Source: Breznakia pachnodae (GTDB lineage: Bacteria > Bacillota_I > Bacilli_A > Erysipelotrichales > Erysipelotrichaceae). From it: DNA of 64,000 nt. Shown one piece after another: positions 28,337 to 37,451 of the stretch. Location: assembly GCF_030814225.1 (NCBI RefSeq), contig NZ_JAUSUR010000002.1:186001-250000 (forward strand). The letters run 5' to 3'. Under the pieces are notes generated by a model. The model searched no databases. It had not been told where the DNA came from and was given only the letters and a program-made list of their open reading frames with translations. How positions within the stretch are numbered: the stretch's first letter is position 1; every line of letters starts with the position of its first letter. The translations under genes and the position numbers were made by a program.

Positions 28337-29902
28337 TTATACCCCCTTACTCATCAACAAGCCATTCTCTATCAAGAATGCTTTCGCTACGGCTTTTGGT
28401 TCTTTTTCTTCAACTTCTACCTGATAGTTCAATTCTGACATTGTACCATCATCAATCAGATCTTCGAATTTGTCTAGTGCTCCTTCTAACTCTGGATGAG
28501 CATCTAATACTTCAGCACGTACAACGTTGTAACACATATAAGAAGGATAGAAACTCTTATCATCTTCTAATACTGTTGCATCTGCTTTTGATAACTGCCC
28601 ATCTGTGGTAAAGACTACCATAACATCAATTTGTTTATTTGCTAATGCCTGATATTTTAACCCTATATCTAAATCAACTGTAGATTTAAAATTATATCCA
28701 TAAGTTTCACTTAATGCTTCATAACCATCCTGGCGTTCAAAGAAATCATATTCTGCACCAAATACTAACTGATCAGAAATAGCTGCTAAGTCTGAGTATG
28801 TTTTTATATTATACTCATCTGCAATTTCTTTTCTAACAACCATACCATATGTATTATTGAATCCATATCCAGCTATCCATTCAAAGTCATACTTGTCTTT
28901 GTACATCTCTGTCATTTCACCAAACATGCTTTCATCATAAACGCTGTCTTGTTTTAGAACCGCATTCCATCCAGTTCCTGTATATTCTGGGTATAAATCA
29001 AAGTCACCTTTTTCCATTGCTGGTTGAATGTTTGATGTACCTCCACCAACATTCGTTGTAAGTTCAACTTTTAAATCCGTTTCATCTTCAATTACATACT
29101 TCAACATCTCACCCATAATCAACTGCTCCGTCATTGGTTTGGTTGCAATATGAATTGTATCGTCATTACTTTTTCCAATTCCGCTAACTGTTACTACCAT
29201 AAGAACAAGGGCGCAAGCTACAGTTGCAGTTAAAGCAATTCTTGCTCTTTTCTTTTTGGCTTTAGATCTTGAGTTAATTAGTTTTTCAATTCTACCTAAA
29301 AGGAAATCCATAAAGAATGCTAATAACGCTATCATTAAACTTCCTGCTAATGTCATTGCTGTGTTGTTAGTTGTAATACCACGATAAATGGCAACTCCTA
29401 ATCCTCCAGCACCAATAAATGATGCAATACCAGCTAATGCAATTGTCATAATTACCATATTACGTAATCCAGACATAATAACTGGAAGTGCTAGTGGTAA
29501 TTTAATTTTATATAATATTTGTAGATTGGTACTTCCCATTCCTCGTGCTGCTTCAATAATAGCAGGATCAATATTGGTAATCCCTGTATGGGTACTTCTT
29601 ACCATTGGCAGTAATGCATAAATCGTTAATGCAATAATTACGGTTGTATCCCCTATTCCTGAAAATGGTATTAAAAACCCTAGTAATGATATTGATGGTA
29701 CTGTGTATATAAAGTTAACAATCCCCAAAACAATGCCAGATGTCTTTTTGTATTCACTAATAAAAATCCCCAATAACAGACCTATAACAGTGGCAATTAC
29801 AATTGCAATCATTGAAATCTGTATATGTTGCATTAATAATTGTATAAAAAAATCTGAGCGTTCTTGAATCAAAGAAAAAACCTCAGCTAATAAATCGATC
29901 AT
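28337..29902 (-). CDS. Fused permease and substrate-binding protein, glycine betaine/choline ABC transporter
   Basis: This 521-residue fusion has an N-terminal permease (about 1-220, six membrane segments, with the EAA-like loop EAARGMGSTNLQILYKIKLPLALP). A membrane-tethered OpuAC-type binding domain follows (about 240-521: IHIATKPMTEQLIMGEML, GDFDLYPEYTGTGW). The fusion is common in lactic acid bacteria and relatives; the binding domain then faces outside, joined to the last helix. I place the start at 29902, nine bases after AGGGG. Substrates of such systems are quaternary amines for osmoprotection or choline supply; which one applies here is not visible. Confidence 0.92.
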   Translation of the reverse strand: MIDLLAEVFSLIQERSDFFIQLLMQHIQISMIAIVIATVIGLLLGIFISEYKKTSGIVLGIVNFIYTVPSISLLGFLIPFSGIGDTTVIIALTIYALLPMVRSTHTGITNIDPAIIEAARGMGSTNLQILYKIKLPLALPVIMSGLRNMVIMTIALAGIASFIGAGGLGVAIYRGITTNNTAMTLAGSLMIALLAFFMDFLLGRIEKLINSRSKAKKKRARIALTATVACALVLMVVTVSGIGKSNDDTIHIATKPMTEQLIMGEMLKYVIEDETDLKVELTTNVGGGTSNIQPAMEKGDFDLYPEYTGTGWNAVLKQDSVYDESMFGEMTEMYKDKYDFEWIAGYGFNNTYGMVVRKEIADEYNIKTYSDLAAISDQLVFGAEYDFFERQDGYEALSETYGYNFKSTVDLDIGLKYQALANKQIDVMVVFTTDGQLSKADATVLEDDKSFYPSYMCYNVVRAEVLDAHPELEGALDKFEDLIDDGTMSELNYQVEVEEKEPKAVAKAFLIENGLLMSKGV

Positions 29903-30088
29903 ATCGTTCATCCCCTTTCGATTAAAATTCGTCCTAGTAACAGTATACATATATTTTTATGTTTTTGCATTTATGAAGCATACTTTTTAAAATCTTAGAT
30001 CTATTATCTCTTCAAAAAACAATAATTTCACAATGTTATTATCAATCAATATATGGTAATATGGTAGTTACAAAGGAAGAGGTATATT

Positions 30089-30511
30089 ATGAGATTTAAA
30101 AAAGCAGAAACACAATTTGAATACTTTTCACTAATGCAGATAAGAGCAACCGTTTTTATGTGTGAACAAAATGTGGACCCACTGCTTGAAATAGATGATG
30201 AAGACAAAACTTGTGATCAGTTTGTCGTATATGACAATGATGAAATCATTGGTACTTGTCGTGTATTAAAACATGAAAGTGACTGGCACATTGGAAGAGT
30301 TGCAGTATTAAAAGAGCATCGTAAAAAGCATTGCGGGTCGTTCATGTTGAGTGAAGTAGAAAAGATTGCCAGAGAAAGTGGTGTTAAAAAGTTAGAACTT
30401 GGTGCACAAGTTGCTGCAATGCCATTTTATGAAAATAATGGATATCGTGGGTATGGTGATATTTATCTGGATGCTGATATCGATCACATGATGATGGAGA
30501 AACGCCTATGA
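30089..30511 (+). CDS. GNAT-family N-acetyltransferase
   Basis: A 140-residue single-domain GNAT protein. The start (MRFKKAETQFEYFSLMQIRATVFMCEQNVDPLLEID) resembles the ElaA/YjcF group. The acetyl-CoA site is in GRVAVLKEHRKKHCGSFMLSEVEKIA, a variant of the usual R/QxxGxG/A loop, and PFYENNGYRGYGD is the closing strand. The substrate is unknown. Its end overlaps the rodA-type gene by four bases (ATGA), so the two are translated together. Confidence 0.88.
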   Translation: MRFKKAETQFEYFSLMQIRATVFMCEQNVDPLLEIDDEDKTCDQFVVYDNDEIIGTCRVLKHESDWHIGRVAVLKEHRKKHCGSFMLSEVEKIARESGVKKLELGAQVAAMPFYENNGYRGYGDIYLDADIDHMMMEKRL

Positions 30512-31734
30512 AACAAAGTTTATCTAGAGTGCGTCAGCCTCAGAAGTTTGATTTTATCCTTACCCTCATTCTAGTCTTAATTTTTATATCTAGTATGCTA
30601 GCAATCTATGCAGCAACACCTTTGGTACCTGCATATGTTCAAACGGGTGGATTTAATGGACTTCTTGGAAGACAAATACAATTTTATGTATTAGGGATTA
30701 TTGTTATTGCAGTTATTATGTATCTTGGAAATGATAATTTGTATACATTCGCTAAGATGGGATATTTTATCTTTTTAGCACTATTACTTTATTTGAATTT
30801 TGATTCACACGTACTGTATCGGTTCTTGGGAATTCATGTTCCATTTGTAACTCCAGTAAATGGAGCCACCTCCTGGATAAATTTGCCAGTGTTAGGATCA
30901 CTGCAGCCTTCGGAATATATGAAAGTCATCTTAATTATTATTAGTGCATACGTTATTATTGACCACAATGCGGATAAAACAGACGATTCTTTCGAAAGTG
31001 ATATTCAGTTATTTTTAAAATTAGGTAAATGGGCTGCAATCCCATTGATTTCTATATTAATTCAACCAGATACAGGTATCTTTATTATTATAATATTTAC
31101 AATTCTACTCATGGTTATCTGTTCAGGAATACGAAGAGAATGGATTATTGCAGGAGTTATTATTGTCGTAGTTGCTCTTGTTGGATTCTTCTATCTGTTT
31201 TATTTCAATCAAGACTTATTTGGTAAAATATTTGGAACAGGTTATAAAGTAAGAAGATTCTATGGATGGCTATATCCTGAGCAGTATGCAAACAGTGATG
31301 GATTACAGTTATATTCATCCTTGCTGTCATTAGGTTCAGGTGGACTATTTGGACATGGTATTCAGGCAAATGTAATTTCTATACCTGAAGCACATACAGA
31401 TTTTATCTTTGCAGTCATTGGAATGAACTTTGGATTTATTGGCTGTATTGCAGTGCTTGGCTTATGTGCTGCACTTGATTTACGACTCTTTATTATCGCT
31501 CAGCGTAGTAAGAGTAATGTAGAAAAACTAATGATTATAGGATTCTTAGCAATGCTGATTATCCAGCAGTTTGAAAATATTGGAATGGTTGTAGGACTCT
31601 TCCCGATAACCGGGATTACCCTCCCATTAATTTCTTCTGGTGGATCATCATTATTGTCGTATATGATTGCATTTGGAATTATCTTTAATGCAAGTATGAA
31701 AGCAAAAAAACTATCTGATTATGTCTATGACTAA
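30508..31734 (+). CDS. FtsW/RodA/SpoVE-family SEDS peptidoglycan polymerase
   Basis: A 408-residue polytopic membrane protein with about ten helices. SEDS proteins polymerise lipid II glycan chains together with a class B penicillin-binding protein, for elongation (RodA) or division (FtsW). Family marks are INLPVLGSLQPSEYMKV, RRFYGWLYPEQYANSDGLQLYSSLLSLGSGGLFGHG, IPEAHTDFIFAVIGMNFGFIG, and FPITGITLPLISSGGSSLLSYM near the C terminus. The partner transpeptidase is not in the window. I lean towards RodA but sequence alone does not decide. A terminator overlaps the last codons. Confidence 0.92.
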   Translation: MKQSLSRVRQPQKFDFILTLILVLIFISSMLAIYAATPLVPAYVQTGGFNGLLGRQIQFYVLGIIVIAVIMYLGNDNLYTFAKMGYFIFLALLLYLNFDSHVLYRFLGIHVPFVTPVNGATSWINLPVLGSLQPSEYMKVILIIISAYVIIDHNADKTDDSFESDIQLFLKLGKWAAIPLISILIQPDTGIFIIIIFTILLMVICSGIRREWIIAGVIIVVVALVGFFYLFYFNQDLFGKIFGTGYKVRRFYGWLYPEQYANSDGLQLYSSLLSLGSGGLFGHGIQANVISIPEAHTDFIFAVIGMNFGFIGCIAVLGLCAALDLRLFIIAQRSKSNVEKLMIIGFLAMLIIQQFENIGMVVGLFPITGITLPLISSGGSSLLSYMIAFGIIFNASMKAKKLSDYVYD

Positions 31735-31750
31735 TCAGATAGTTTTTCTT
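31708..31750. terminator. Bidirectional terminator after the SEDS gene
   Basis: AAACTATCTGATT and AATCAGATAGTTT pair around a twelve-base loop. TTCTTTATTTT follows on plus and an A-rich arm on the other side. The stop codon of the rightward gene lies inside it. Confidence 0.85.
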
Positions 31751-32232
31751 TATTTTCGCTTATATTGAAATATGTAATTTTCTTTAGCTTTTGCTAACCC
31801 TAAATTCTTGCTTACTATCTCAAACCTATCTTTATTGGTAATTACAACTGCTGTTTCAGTTGAAATGTTTTCTTTTTTAAAAACATCAAAATCAATTGAA
31901 CACAGTAATGTTCCCACCTCTACATTTTCTTCGACAGACACATATGATGTGATTCCTCTTCCATCTAACTCAACTGAATCAATTCCTACATGAATCATAA
32001 CTTCAAGTTCATCTTCTCCTATGATTCCATATGCATGCTTCGTATCTGCTACCACTGCAAGTTTTCCTTTGATTGGCGAATATACATTATTATCTGATGG
32101 AACAATACATACTCCATCCCCTAATGCCTTCTGTGCAAATACTGGATCATTCATTTCCTCAATTGCTTTTACATCTCCATCTTGTGTTGCAAATACAAGA
32201 TTTTTCTCTTTTTCCATATCCATCTCTTTCAT
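31750..32232 (-). CDS. PTS EIIA domain protein, glucose family
   Basis: A 160-residue stand-alone EIIA of the Crr type. The core runs from about 25 to 150: YSPIKGKLAVVADTKHAYGIIG, then the phospho-His in VMIHVGIDSVEL, and ITSYVSVEENVEVGTLL. It passes phosphate from HPr to the EIIBC at 33220-34629, which lacks its own EIIA domain. The two are separated by the 32255 gene within one operon. AGGAGGACAAACAT precedes the ATG at good spacing. The C terminus carries a short extra basic tail. Confidence 0.9.
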   Translation of the reverse strand: MKEMDMEKEKNLVFATQDGDVKAIEEMNDPVFAQKALGDGVCIVPSDNNVYSPIKGKLAVVADTKHAYGIIGEDELEVMIHVGIDSVELDGRGITSYVSVEENVEVGTLLCSIDFDVFKKENISTETAVVITNKDRFEIVSKNLGLAKAKENYIFQYKRK

Positions 32233-32254
32233 ATATGTTTGTCCTCCTGTTTTC

Positions 32255-33217
32255 TTATCTTAGTGGTGATTGAGCCATTCTACGATATGTATGTCTCTTT
32301 CCTTTTACTGCAATACAAATATCCTGCATTGCCTCTGGTAATGTAACACTTTCAAATACACCACCTGCTGCTATATTAAACATATCGACTCCACATGTTT
32401 TGTTATCAACAATAATTCTTTCCAAAACGCTACTGCTTGATGCTTCCAAAGAATGGGCAACACTTGAAGCTGCTAATGCTTTTCCTTCATGAATTGCATC
32501 TACAATCTTCGTTACATAATCCAACGTAAATCCTGGCACAATTCCAACTGCAGGAATATCAATAATATCTGCTCCTGCTTCTGCTAGTCCTCTTACAAAT
32601 TCTGGTGTTACCATATCTCTTAGATTATGAGATGGGAAATCTCCATCAATATTGCCTGGCCCATGTGGAATTCCTGCTTCAATTACAATCTTGTCACCGA
32701 AGTTTTCATTTGCTTCTTTTACTGCTTTGGTTAGTGCTTCTTGTCCATATCCACACAGACAGATAAAGTCATATCCTTCATCTACTAAATACTGCATCAT
32801 TTCTGTTGAATAAATTGATTCTTTGTAGATACCACCAAATACTTCGTTTTCATCTCTTGGTACTAACAGAATCATTCCTACTGGACGTCCAGTTAATTTC
32901 TTTATTTCAGGAATGGTCCAGCCTTTTCCCATTTCTACCTGCAAAAACTCTTTTGAGAATTTGTCATCTTCACTGTTTTTAGATGGTAATCCTGGTAACT
33001 GTAAGTTTCTAGGATCATATCCTTCTAATGTAATATAGTCTGCTCCAAATGATGCTACAAGTTCTGCATTTGATACTTTCTCTACATAGTTAGCCGCAAA
33101 TGGACATACATATGCTCCTACTACTCTTCCTTCCGATGCACGTATTCCATCTAGAAAATCTTGCTTACTTAAGTTTGTTAATTGGGTTGGTGTTAATTCT
33201 AAAAATCGCTTACTCAT
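32255..33217 (-). CDS. DUF7916-like TIM-barrel protein of unknown function, in PTS operon
   Basis: A 320-residue soluble protein with alternating strands and helices of TIM-barrel type: GRVVGAYVCPFAANYVEKV, ADYITLEGYDPRNLQLPG, GRPVGMILLVPRD, YDFICLCGYGQEALTKAV, KIVIEAGIPHGPGNID, GADIIDIPAVGIVPGFT. It resembles the DUF7916 group that accompanies PTS genes; I recall that name with moderate confidence and know of no proven reaction. Conserved acidic and glycine-rich strand ends suggest an enzyme acting on the imported sugar phosphate. It starts 3 bp after the EIIBC gene, so it belongs to the same pathway. Confidence 0.7.
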   Translation of the reverse strand: MSKRFLELTPTQLTNLSKQDFLDGIRASEGRVVGAYVCPFAANYVEKVSNAELVASFGADYITLEGYDPRNLQLPGLPSKNSEDDKFSKEFLQVEMGKGWTIPEIKKLTGRPVGMILLVPRDENEVFGGIYKESIYSTEMMQYLVDEGYDFICLCGYGQEALTKAVKEANENFGDKIVIEAGIPHGPGNIDGDFPSHNLRDMVTPEFVRGLAEAGADIIDIPAVGIVPGFTLDYVTKIVDAIHEGKALAASSVAHSLEASSSSVLERIIVDNKTCGVDMFNIAAGGVFESVTLPEAMQDICIAVKGKRHTYRRMAQSPLR

Positions 33218-33219
33218 TA

Positions 33220-34629
33220 TTATGCTTCCTCCTGTGCTGTTTTTAATCTATATTGTGGAATAACTTCTTCATCTCCTGCTTTGTATCCCCAAATCCATGT
33301 TCCAACAAATGCAATCACTGCTGTAAAGATTGCTCCAATTACCCAGTATACAAATGTATCTGTGAAATATAATGGAATAGAACCTAATGGTGATAATCCA
33401 AGTGATAATGCTGATACATTAAATAGTCCATAGAATGCTCCTCCAATTCCACTACAGATACAACTGATAATAAGTGGTTTCTTTAATGGTAAAGCAACTC
33501 CATATAGTGCTGGTTCTGTTAATCCAATACCAGTTACGATTGCTCCAGTTGCTGCAACAGATTTAAATTTTGGATTCTTTGTTTTAATATAAACTGCTAA
33601 TGATGCTGCTGCTAATCCACAGTGTGCAATTGACATAAGTGGCATAATGTAATCAACACCTGTTTTCGCAATGCTATCTAACATTAATGGTACAAAACTT
33701 AAATGAGTACCTGATAATACAATTAATGGATATAAAGCTCCAAATAATATACTTGCAGGTATACTTGCTACTGCATATAAACTTGCATATCCATTCGCTA
33801 ATAAATCACTTGCCCATTGTGAGAATGGTCCAATAACGATTAATACTAATGGTCCTAAAATTCCAATTTCTAAGAAAGGCACAAGTACTGTATTTAATGA
33901 TGCAGGTACTATCTTTGTTAGTATCTTTTCCGTTTTTGATAATAAGTATACTGACAATAGTGGTGGTATTACTGATGAAGAATAACTCAACAAACGAATT
34001 GGTAAAACTCCAAATAAAGAAATTGAGGTTGTTTCTTCAGTAAGTAATGATAACCATGTAGGATGCATCAATACTCCTACAAGTGCTACTGCCATATATT
34101 TATTACAGTTAAATCTGTCTGCTGCACTAATTGCTACCATAAATGGCAAGAAATAAAACGCTGTATCTCCCAGTACTGCTAATGTTGTATAGACAGCATC
34201 ACCATCCATAATAATTCCAGTTTTAAGTAATAAAATCTGGATTCCTGTCATCAACCCTGATCCACAAATTGCAATAATCAAAGGTGTAAATACTGCAGAC
34301 ATTGTTTCCGCAAATGCACTAATTGGATTAAACTTTTTCTTTTCTTTTGGTTCACTCTCCTGTGCATCTACATTATCTCCACTAAAATCACCTAGTTTCA
34401 TTAACTCATTGTAGACATCTTTTACTTTATCTCCAATCACAATTTGGAATTGGTCAGCAGAGTCTTTCGTTGTCATAACCCCTTCAAGAGCTCTTACTCC
34501 TTCTTTATCTACTACACTATAATCATATAAAGTTAAACGTAATCTTGTATGACAATGAATTGCTTTTTTAATATTTTCTTTACCACCAACGAGTGGTAAC
34601 ATATCTTCGATAAATTTTTTGTTATCCAT
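33220..34629 (-). CDS. PTS transporter EIIBC, glucose/beta-glucoside superfamily
   Basis: A 469-residue sugar permease. EIIB is N-terminal (about 1-85, phospho-Cys26 in IHCHTRLRLTL). EIIC follows (about 105-450), with roughly ten helices and the loop motif GIGLTEPALYGVALPLKKP that matches beta-glucoside-type permeases. No EIIA domain is attached; the EIIA is a separate gene two positions downstream. The substrate is not known and need not be a glucoside, because the hydrolase usual for that class is replaced here by a TIM-barrel protein of unknown activity. Confidence 0.93.
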   Translation of the reverse strand: MDNKKFIEDMLPLVGGKENIKKAIHCHTRLRLTLYDYSVVDKEGVRALEGVMTTKDSADQFQIVIGDKVKDVYNELMKLGDFSGDNVDAQESEPKEKKKFNPISAFAETMSAVFTPLIIAICGSGLMTGIQILLLKTGIIMDGDAVYTTLAVLGDTAFYFLPFMVAISAADRFNCNKYMAVALVGVLMHPTWLSLLTEETTSISLFGVLPIRLLSYSSSVIPPLLSVYLLSKTEKILTKIVPASLNTVLVPFLEIGILGPLVLIVIGPFSQWASDLLANGYASLYAVASIPASILFGALYPLIVLSGTHLSFVPLMLDSIAKTGVDYIMPLMSIAHCGLAAASLAVYIKTKNPKFKSVAATGAIVTGIGLTEPALYGVALPLKKPLIISCICSGIGGAFYGLFNVSALSLGLSPLGSIPLYFTDTFVYWVIGAIFTAVIAFVGTWIWGYKAGDEEVIPQYRLKTAQEEA

Positions 34630-34682
34630 AATTTCCTCCGTTATAAATAGGTTCAGAAATAGTCTTAAGTTCTATCACTGAT

Positions 34683-34725
34683 GATATATAAACTGCTGTA
34701 GTACTTTAGCGCTAGCAGTAATATC
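34683..34725 (-). other. Imperfect hairpin between antiterminator 2 and EIIBC
   Basis: On the minus strand ACTGCT and AGCAGT pair, with outer GATAT/ATATC, directly after the antiterminator stop codon. It has no T-run and matches the RAT consensus only in its first half (GATATTACTG). It may be a processing or weak regulatory hairpin. Confidence 0.35.
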
Positions 34726-35562
34726 TTACTTCGATATAAGGTTATGAAGATGAATCATCAAATATGTTTTTTCATTCTCCGATAATTTAAAGTCATATTC
34801 ACGCAATATACATTCTTCTATTTTACAGACACATTCATAACTGTCTGATAATTCTAACTTTAACTTTTCAAATAAAGATTTCTCTTGTCCATTATTCTTG
34901 GGAACTTCTTCACTCTTGAATATTCTTCGTGCAAGATATTGCAAGTGAATAATAAATCGATTATAAGAAACAGAATCTTCATTCGTATCAATTGTATAGG
35001 AATCCGTGATCGTTCTTAGTACATGTCTTGTTAGATCAATTGACTGTTCTGAAAATCCGTCATCTTTTACTCTTGAGTTAATAAAGTGAAATGCGATATA
35101 AACTGCTTCATCGTTTGGTAATCGTATATTCAATCGTTTCTCTACAATATCCAAAGCTTCCAAGCCTACTTCGTATTCTTTTGGTGCAATTTTCTTTATT
35201 TCCCACTTCAACAAGCTACTGATATCAAATCCTGCCTGATGCCTTTCAATCGCAAATGAAATATGATCAATCAACGTTAAATAGATTTTTTCATTTAACT
35301 CATCTTGCAGTCGTTTCTTTGCCATGTTGATGATTTCATCACAGACCTTTACATGCTCAATGGGAATCTCTTCAATAATCTGACTCAGTTTTTCAGCAAC
35401 CCCTTTTTCCTTGGTAGAAAATATCTTTTCCGCAACATTTGAGTCAATATTATCCCCTGCTTTTTTATCAAATGCTATCCCCTTTCCTGATAAAACAAAT
35501 TCTGTATTCATTTCATTTGTTGCGATAACAACATTGTTATTAAGTTTCTTCTTAATTTTCAT
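34726..35562 (-). CDS. BglG/LicT-family antiterminator of the second PTS operon
   Basis: A 278-residue paralogue of the 26582 protein. The RNA-binding domain is at about 1-55 (MKIKKKLNNNVVIATNEMNTEFVLSGKGIAFDKKAGD). Two PRDs follow with the expected His residues: LIDHISFAIERHQ, YIAFHFINSR, FIIHLQYLARRIF and LMIHLHNLISK. GAGGTG precedes the ATG. The leader carries its own RAT and terminator of a different sequence from the first system, so the two regulators should act on separate operons. Confidence 0.93.
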   Translation of the reverse strand: MKIKKKLNNNVVIATNEMNTEFVLSGKGIAFDKKAGDNIDSNVAEKIFSTKEKGVAEKLSQIIEEIPIEHVKVCDEIINMAKKRLQDELNEKIYLTLIDHISFAIERHQAGFDISSLLKWEIKKIAPKEYEVGLEALDIVEKRLNIRLPNDEAVYIAFHFINSRVKDDGFSEQSIDLTRHVLRTITDSYTIDTNEDSVSYNRFIIHLQYLARRIFKSEEVPKNNGQEKSLFEKLKLELSDSYECVCKIEECILREYDFKLSENEKTYLMIHLHNLISK

Positions 35563-35580
35563 TTTTTCACCTCACAAAAT

Positions 35581-35650
35581 AAAAAAAGCCCAAGTACAAT
35601 TAAAAATAATTGTCCCTAGGTCACGCCTCAATCTTTTTGAGTTACATTCC
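35581..35650 (-). promoter_or_regulatory. RAT site with overlapping terminator in antiterminator 2 leader
   Basis: On the minus strand GGAATGTAACTC...GAGGCGTGACC (plus 35619-35650) forms a RAT-type hairpin nearer the GlcT than the LicT consensus. Its CC end overlaps a long terminator whose stem includes ACAATTA/TAATTGT and an outer G-C-rich part, followed by CTTTTTTT (plus 35581-35620). Confidence 0.8.
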
Positions 35651-35675
35651 TATTACTGATTCTTTTTGCACTGTC

Positions 35676-35705
35676 ATCATAGCATGTAAGGGATTTCATT
35701 GTCAA
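35676..35705 (-). promoter_or_regulatory. SigA-type promoter of the second PTS operon
   Basis: On the minus strand TTGACA, 18 bases, TATGAT, about 20 bp before the RAT. Confidence 0.7.
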
Positions 35706-35717
35706 ACATTTTATAAA

Positions 35718-35765
35718 TCAAAAAAATAAAAGAGCAAAGGATATCCTACTAGAAATCCTCTACTC
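35718..35765 (-). terminator. Terminator of the tmk-holB-yaaT-rsmI operon
   Basis: On the minus strand GAGTAGAGGAT pairs with ATCCTTTGCTC with a central mismatch; TTTTATTTTTTT follows. It is the first terminator after rsmI. Confidence 0.7.
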
Positions 35766-35776
35766 TCCATTTTAGA

Positions 35777-36628
35777 TTAATTTAATCCGTGATAATCACG
35801 ATACAGGTCATTTCTTGAAATCCCCTGTTCTTTTGCAACCTTTTTGATTGCATCTTTACTGCTCAATCCACAATCCACATACTGGTCAATTTTTTCTCTT
35901 AACACCGATAGTGGAATAATATCTTTCTCTTTTTCGGTTGCTTCAACTACTACAACCATTTCTCCTTTGATTTCATCTACCACTTCCAATACTTCACTGA
36001 TGGTTCCTCTTAGGAACTCTTCATATTTCTTCGTTAATTCTCTAGCCAGACAGATTTGTCTGTTTCCAAGAATCTCCAAGCAACTTTTCAGCATCTTTTC
36101 AATTCGATGTGGTGCTTCATAAAAGATAATTGTATATGGTAAATCTTTTAATTCAATCAAAGCTTTTGTTCGTTTTCCTTCACCAGAATCTAAGAATCCA
36201 TAGAAAAGAAATGGTTGTGTACAAATACCACTGGCTACCAGTGCATTTAATACCGCACTACTTCCAGAAACTGGGACAACATTAAATCCAGCTTCAATTA
36301 CATAGTTTACTAATTTCTCTCCTGGATCAGAAATTAATGGATATCCAGCATCACTAACTAAAGCAATGTCTTTTCCTTCTTCCAATAATTTAATGATTCC
36401 ATGAATACTTTCATTTTCATTATGAAGATGATGAGATATACATCTTGTGGTAATATCAAATGCCTGTAATAACTTCATTGTATTGCGCGTATCTTCTGCC
36501 GCAATAATATCTACTTCATTTAATATTTCGATTGCTCTTGGTGTCATCTCCTTTAAATTACCAATAGGAGTAGCTACCAGATAAAGCGTTGGTGCAGTGT
36601 TATGGAAACTTTTCTGACGATTAATCAC
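35777..36628 (-). CDS. rsmI: 16S rRNA 2'-O-ribose methyltransferase RsmI
   Basis: This enzyme uses S-adenosylmethionine to 2'-O-methylate C1402 of 16S rRNA in the decoding centre. The protein shows TLYLVATPIGNLKEMTPRAIEIL, IIAAEDTRNT, HHLHNENE, ALVSDAGYPLISDPGEKLV and VVPVSGSSAVLNALVASG, the full tetrapyrrole-methylase-fold signature. I propose the GTG at 36628 (283 residues), because it overlaps the yaaT stop codon and puts the conserved core near residue 13. An ATG 18 codons earlier lies inside yaaT. Last gene of the cluster. Confidence 0.93.
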   Translation of the reverse strand: MINRQKSFHNTAPTLYLVATPIGNLKEMTPRAIEILNEVDIIAAEDTRNTMKLLQAFDITTRCISHHLHNENESIHGIIKLLEEGKDIALVSDAGYPLISDPGEKLVNYVIEAGFNVVPVSGSSAVLNALVASGICTQPFLFYGFLDSGEGKRTKALIELKDLPYTIIFYEAPHRIEKMLKSCLEILGNRQICLARELTKKYEEFLRGTISEVLEVVDEIKGEMVVVVEATEKEKDIIPLSVLREKIDQYVDCGLSSKDAIKKVAKEQGISRNDLYRDYHGLN

Positions 36629-37451
36629 TATACTTAAAATCAGGCCACAGTTCTCTGAAATCCAATAACTGGATATCTTCACTGTTTTCTATTTTTACCT
36701 GACTCATAATAATGTTATAGCTGGTAATTCTGTATTGTTTTCCATTGTACTGCACTCTGGAATTAATCTTAGGTAAATCCTTTTTTAATTCCTTGTATAA
36801 TTCATCTTCAAAACGTAGACAACATTTTAACTTTCCACATTGTCCAGATAACTTTTGGATATTCAATGCTAACATCTGATTCTTTGCCATGTTGATAGAA
36901 ACCATTTCAAAGTCATTCATAAAACGACTGCAGCATGTTTCCTGTCCACACTGACCAATCCCACCAACAAGTTTTGCTTTGTTTCTAGGACCAATCTGGC
37001 GAAGTTCAATACGACAATGAAAGATTGTCGCAAGACTTTTCAGCAGTTCTCTAAAGTCTACTCTTTCTTCAGATACATACACAAAGGTAACCTTGCTTTG
37101 GTCAAGTGTATATTCTGCTTCTATCAGGTTCATATCTAAACCAATCTTTTTAATTTCACGATCACAAATTTTCATTGCGTCTTTCGCTTTTTCAAGATTT
37201 GCATCATAGTTACGCAAGTCTTTATTACTTGCTTTTCTTAATACTGGTTTTAGTTCAAGATTATTCTTATAATCTTCAATCTTTGTAATATCACTCACAA
37301 CCGTTGATAGTTCAATCCCACGTATGGTTTCAACTACTACTTTATCACCGACTGCGAAATTTCCATGTTCAGCTCCGAATGTATATGATCTACCATTCTC
37401 ATCAAAACTTACAGGAACGACATGTGTAAATTTATAGGTTTTACTCATCGA
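36621..37451 (-). CDS. ricT: YaaT/RicT family protein (PSP1 domain)
   Basis: A 276-residue homologue of B. subtilis YaaT (RicT), part of the Y-complex that binds iron-sulfur clusters and acts with RNase Y in mRNA maturation and, in spore-formers, phosphorelay control. The PSP1 core contains GDKVVVETIRGIELSTVV and FVYVSEERVDFRELLKSLA. The Cys-rich part contains GGIGQCGQETCCSRF and SGQCGKLKCCLRFE, the cluster-ligating region. The start at 37451 overlaps the holB stop by 11 bases. The neighbours match the B. subtilis holB-yaaT-rsmI order. Confidence 0.92.
   Translation of the reverse strand, partial: SMSKTYKFTHVVPVSFDENGRSYTFGAEHGNFAVGDKVVVETIRGIELSTVVSDITKIEDYKNNLELKPVLRKASNKDLRNYDANLEKAKDAMKICDREIKKIGLDMNLIEAEYTLDQSKVTFVYVSEERVDFRELLKSLATIFHCRIELRQIGPRNKAKLVGGIGQCGQETCCSRFMNDFEMVSINMAKNQMLALNIQKLSGQCGKLKCCLRFEDELYKELKKDLPKINSRVQYNGKQYRITSYNIIMSQVKIENSEDIQLLDFRELWPDFKYSD

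Noticed and set aside
34683..34725. Third RAT-type element before the EIIBC gene
   Set aside because: Only the first half resembles the consensus; the GGCAAAACC half and an overlapping terminator are missing.
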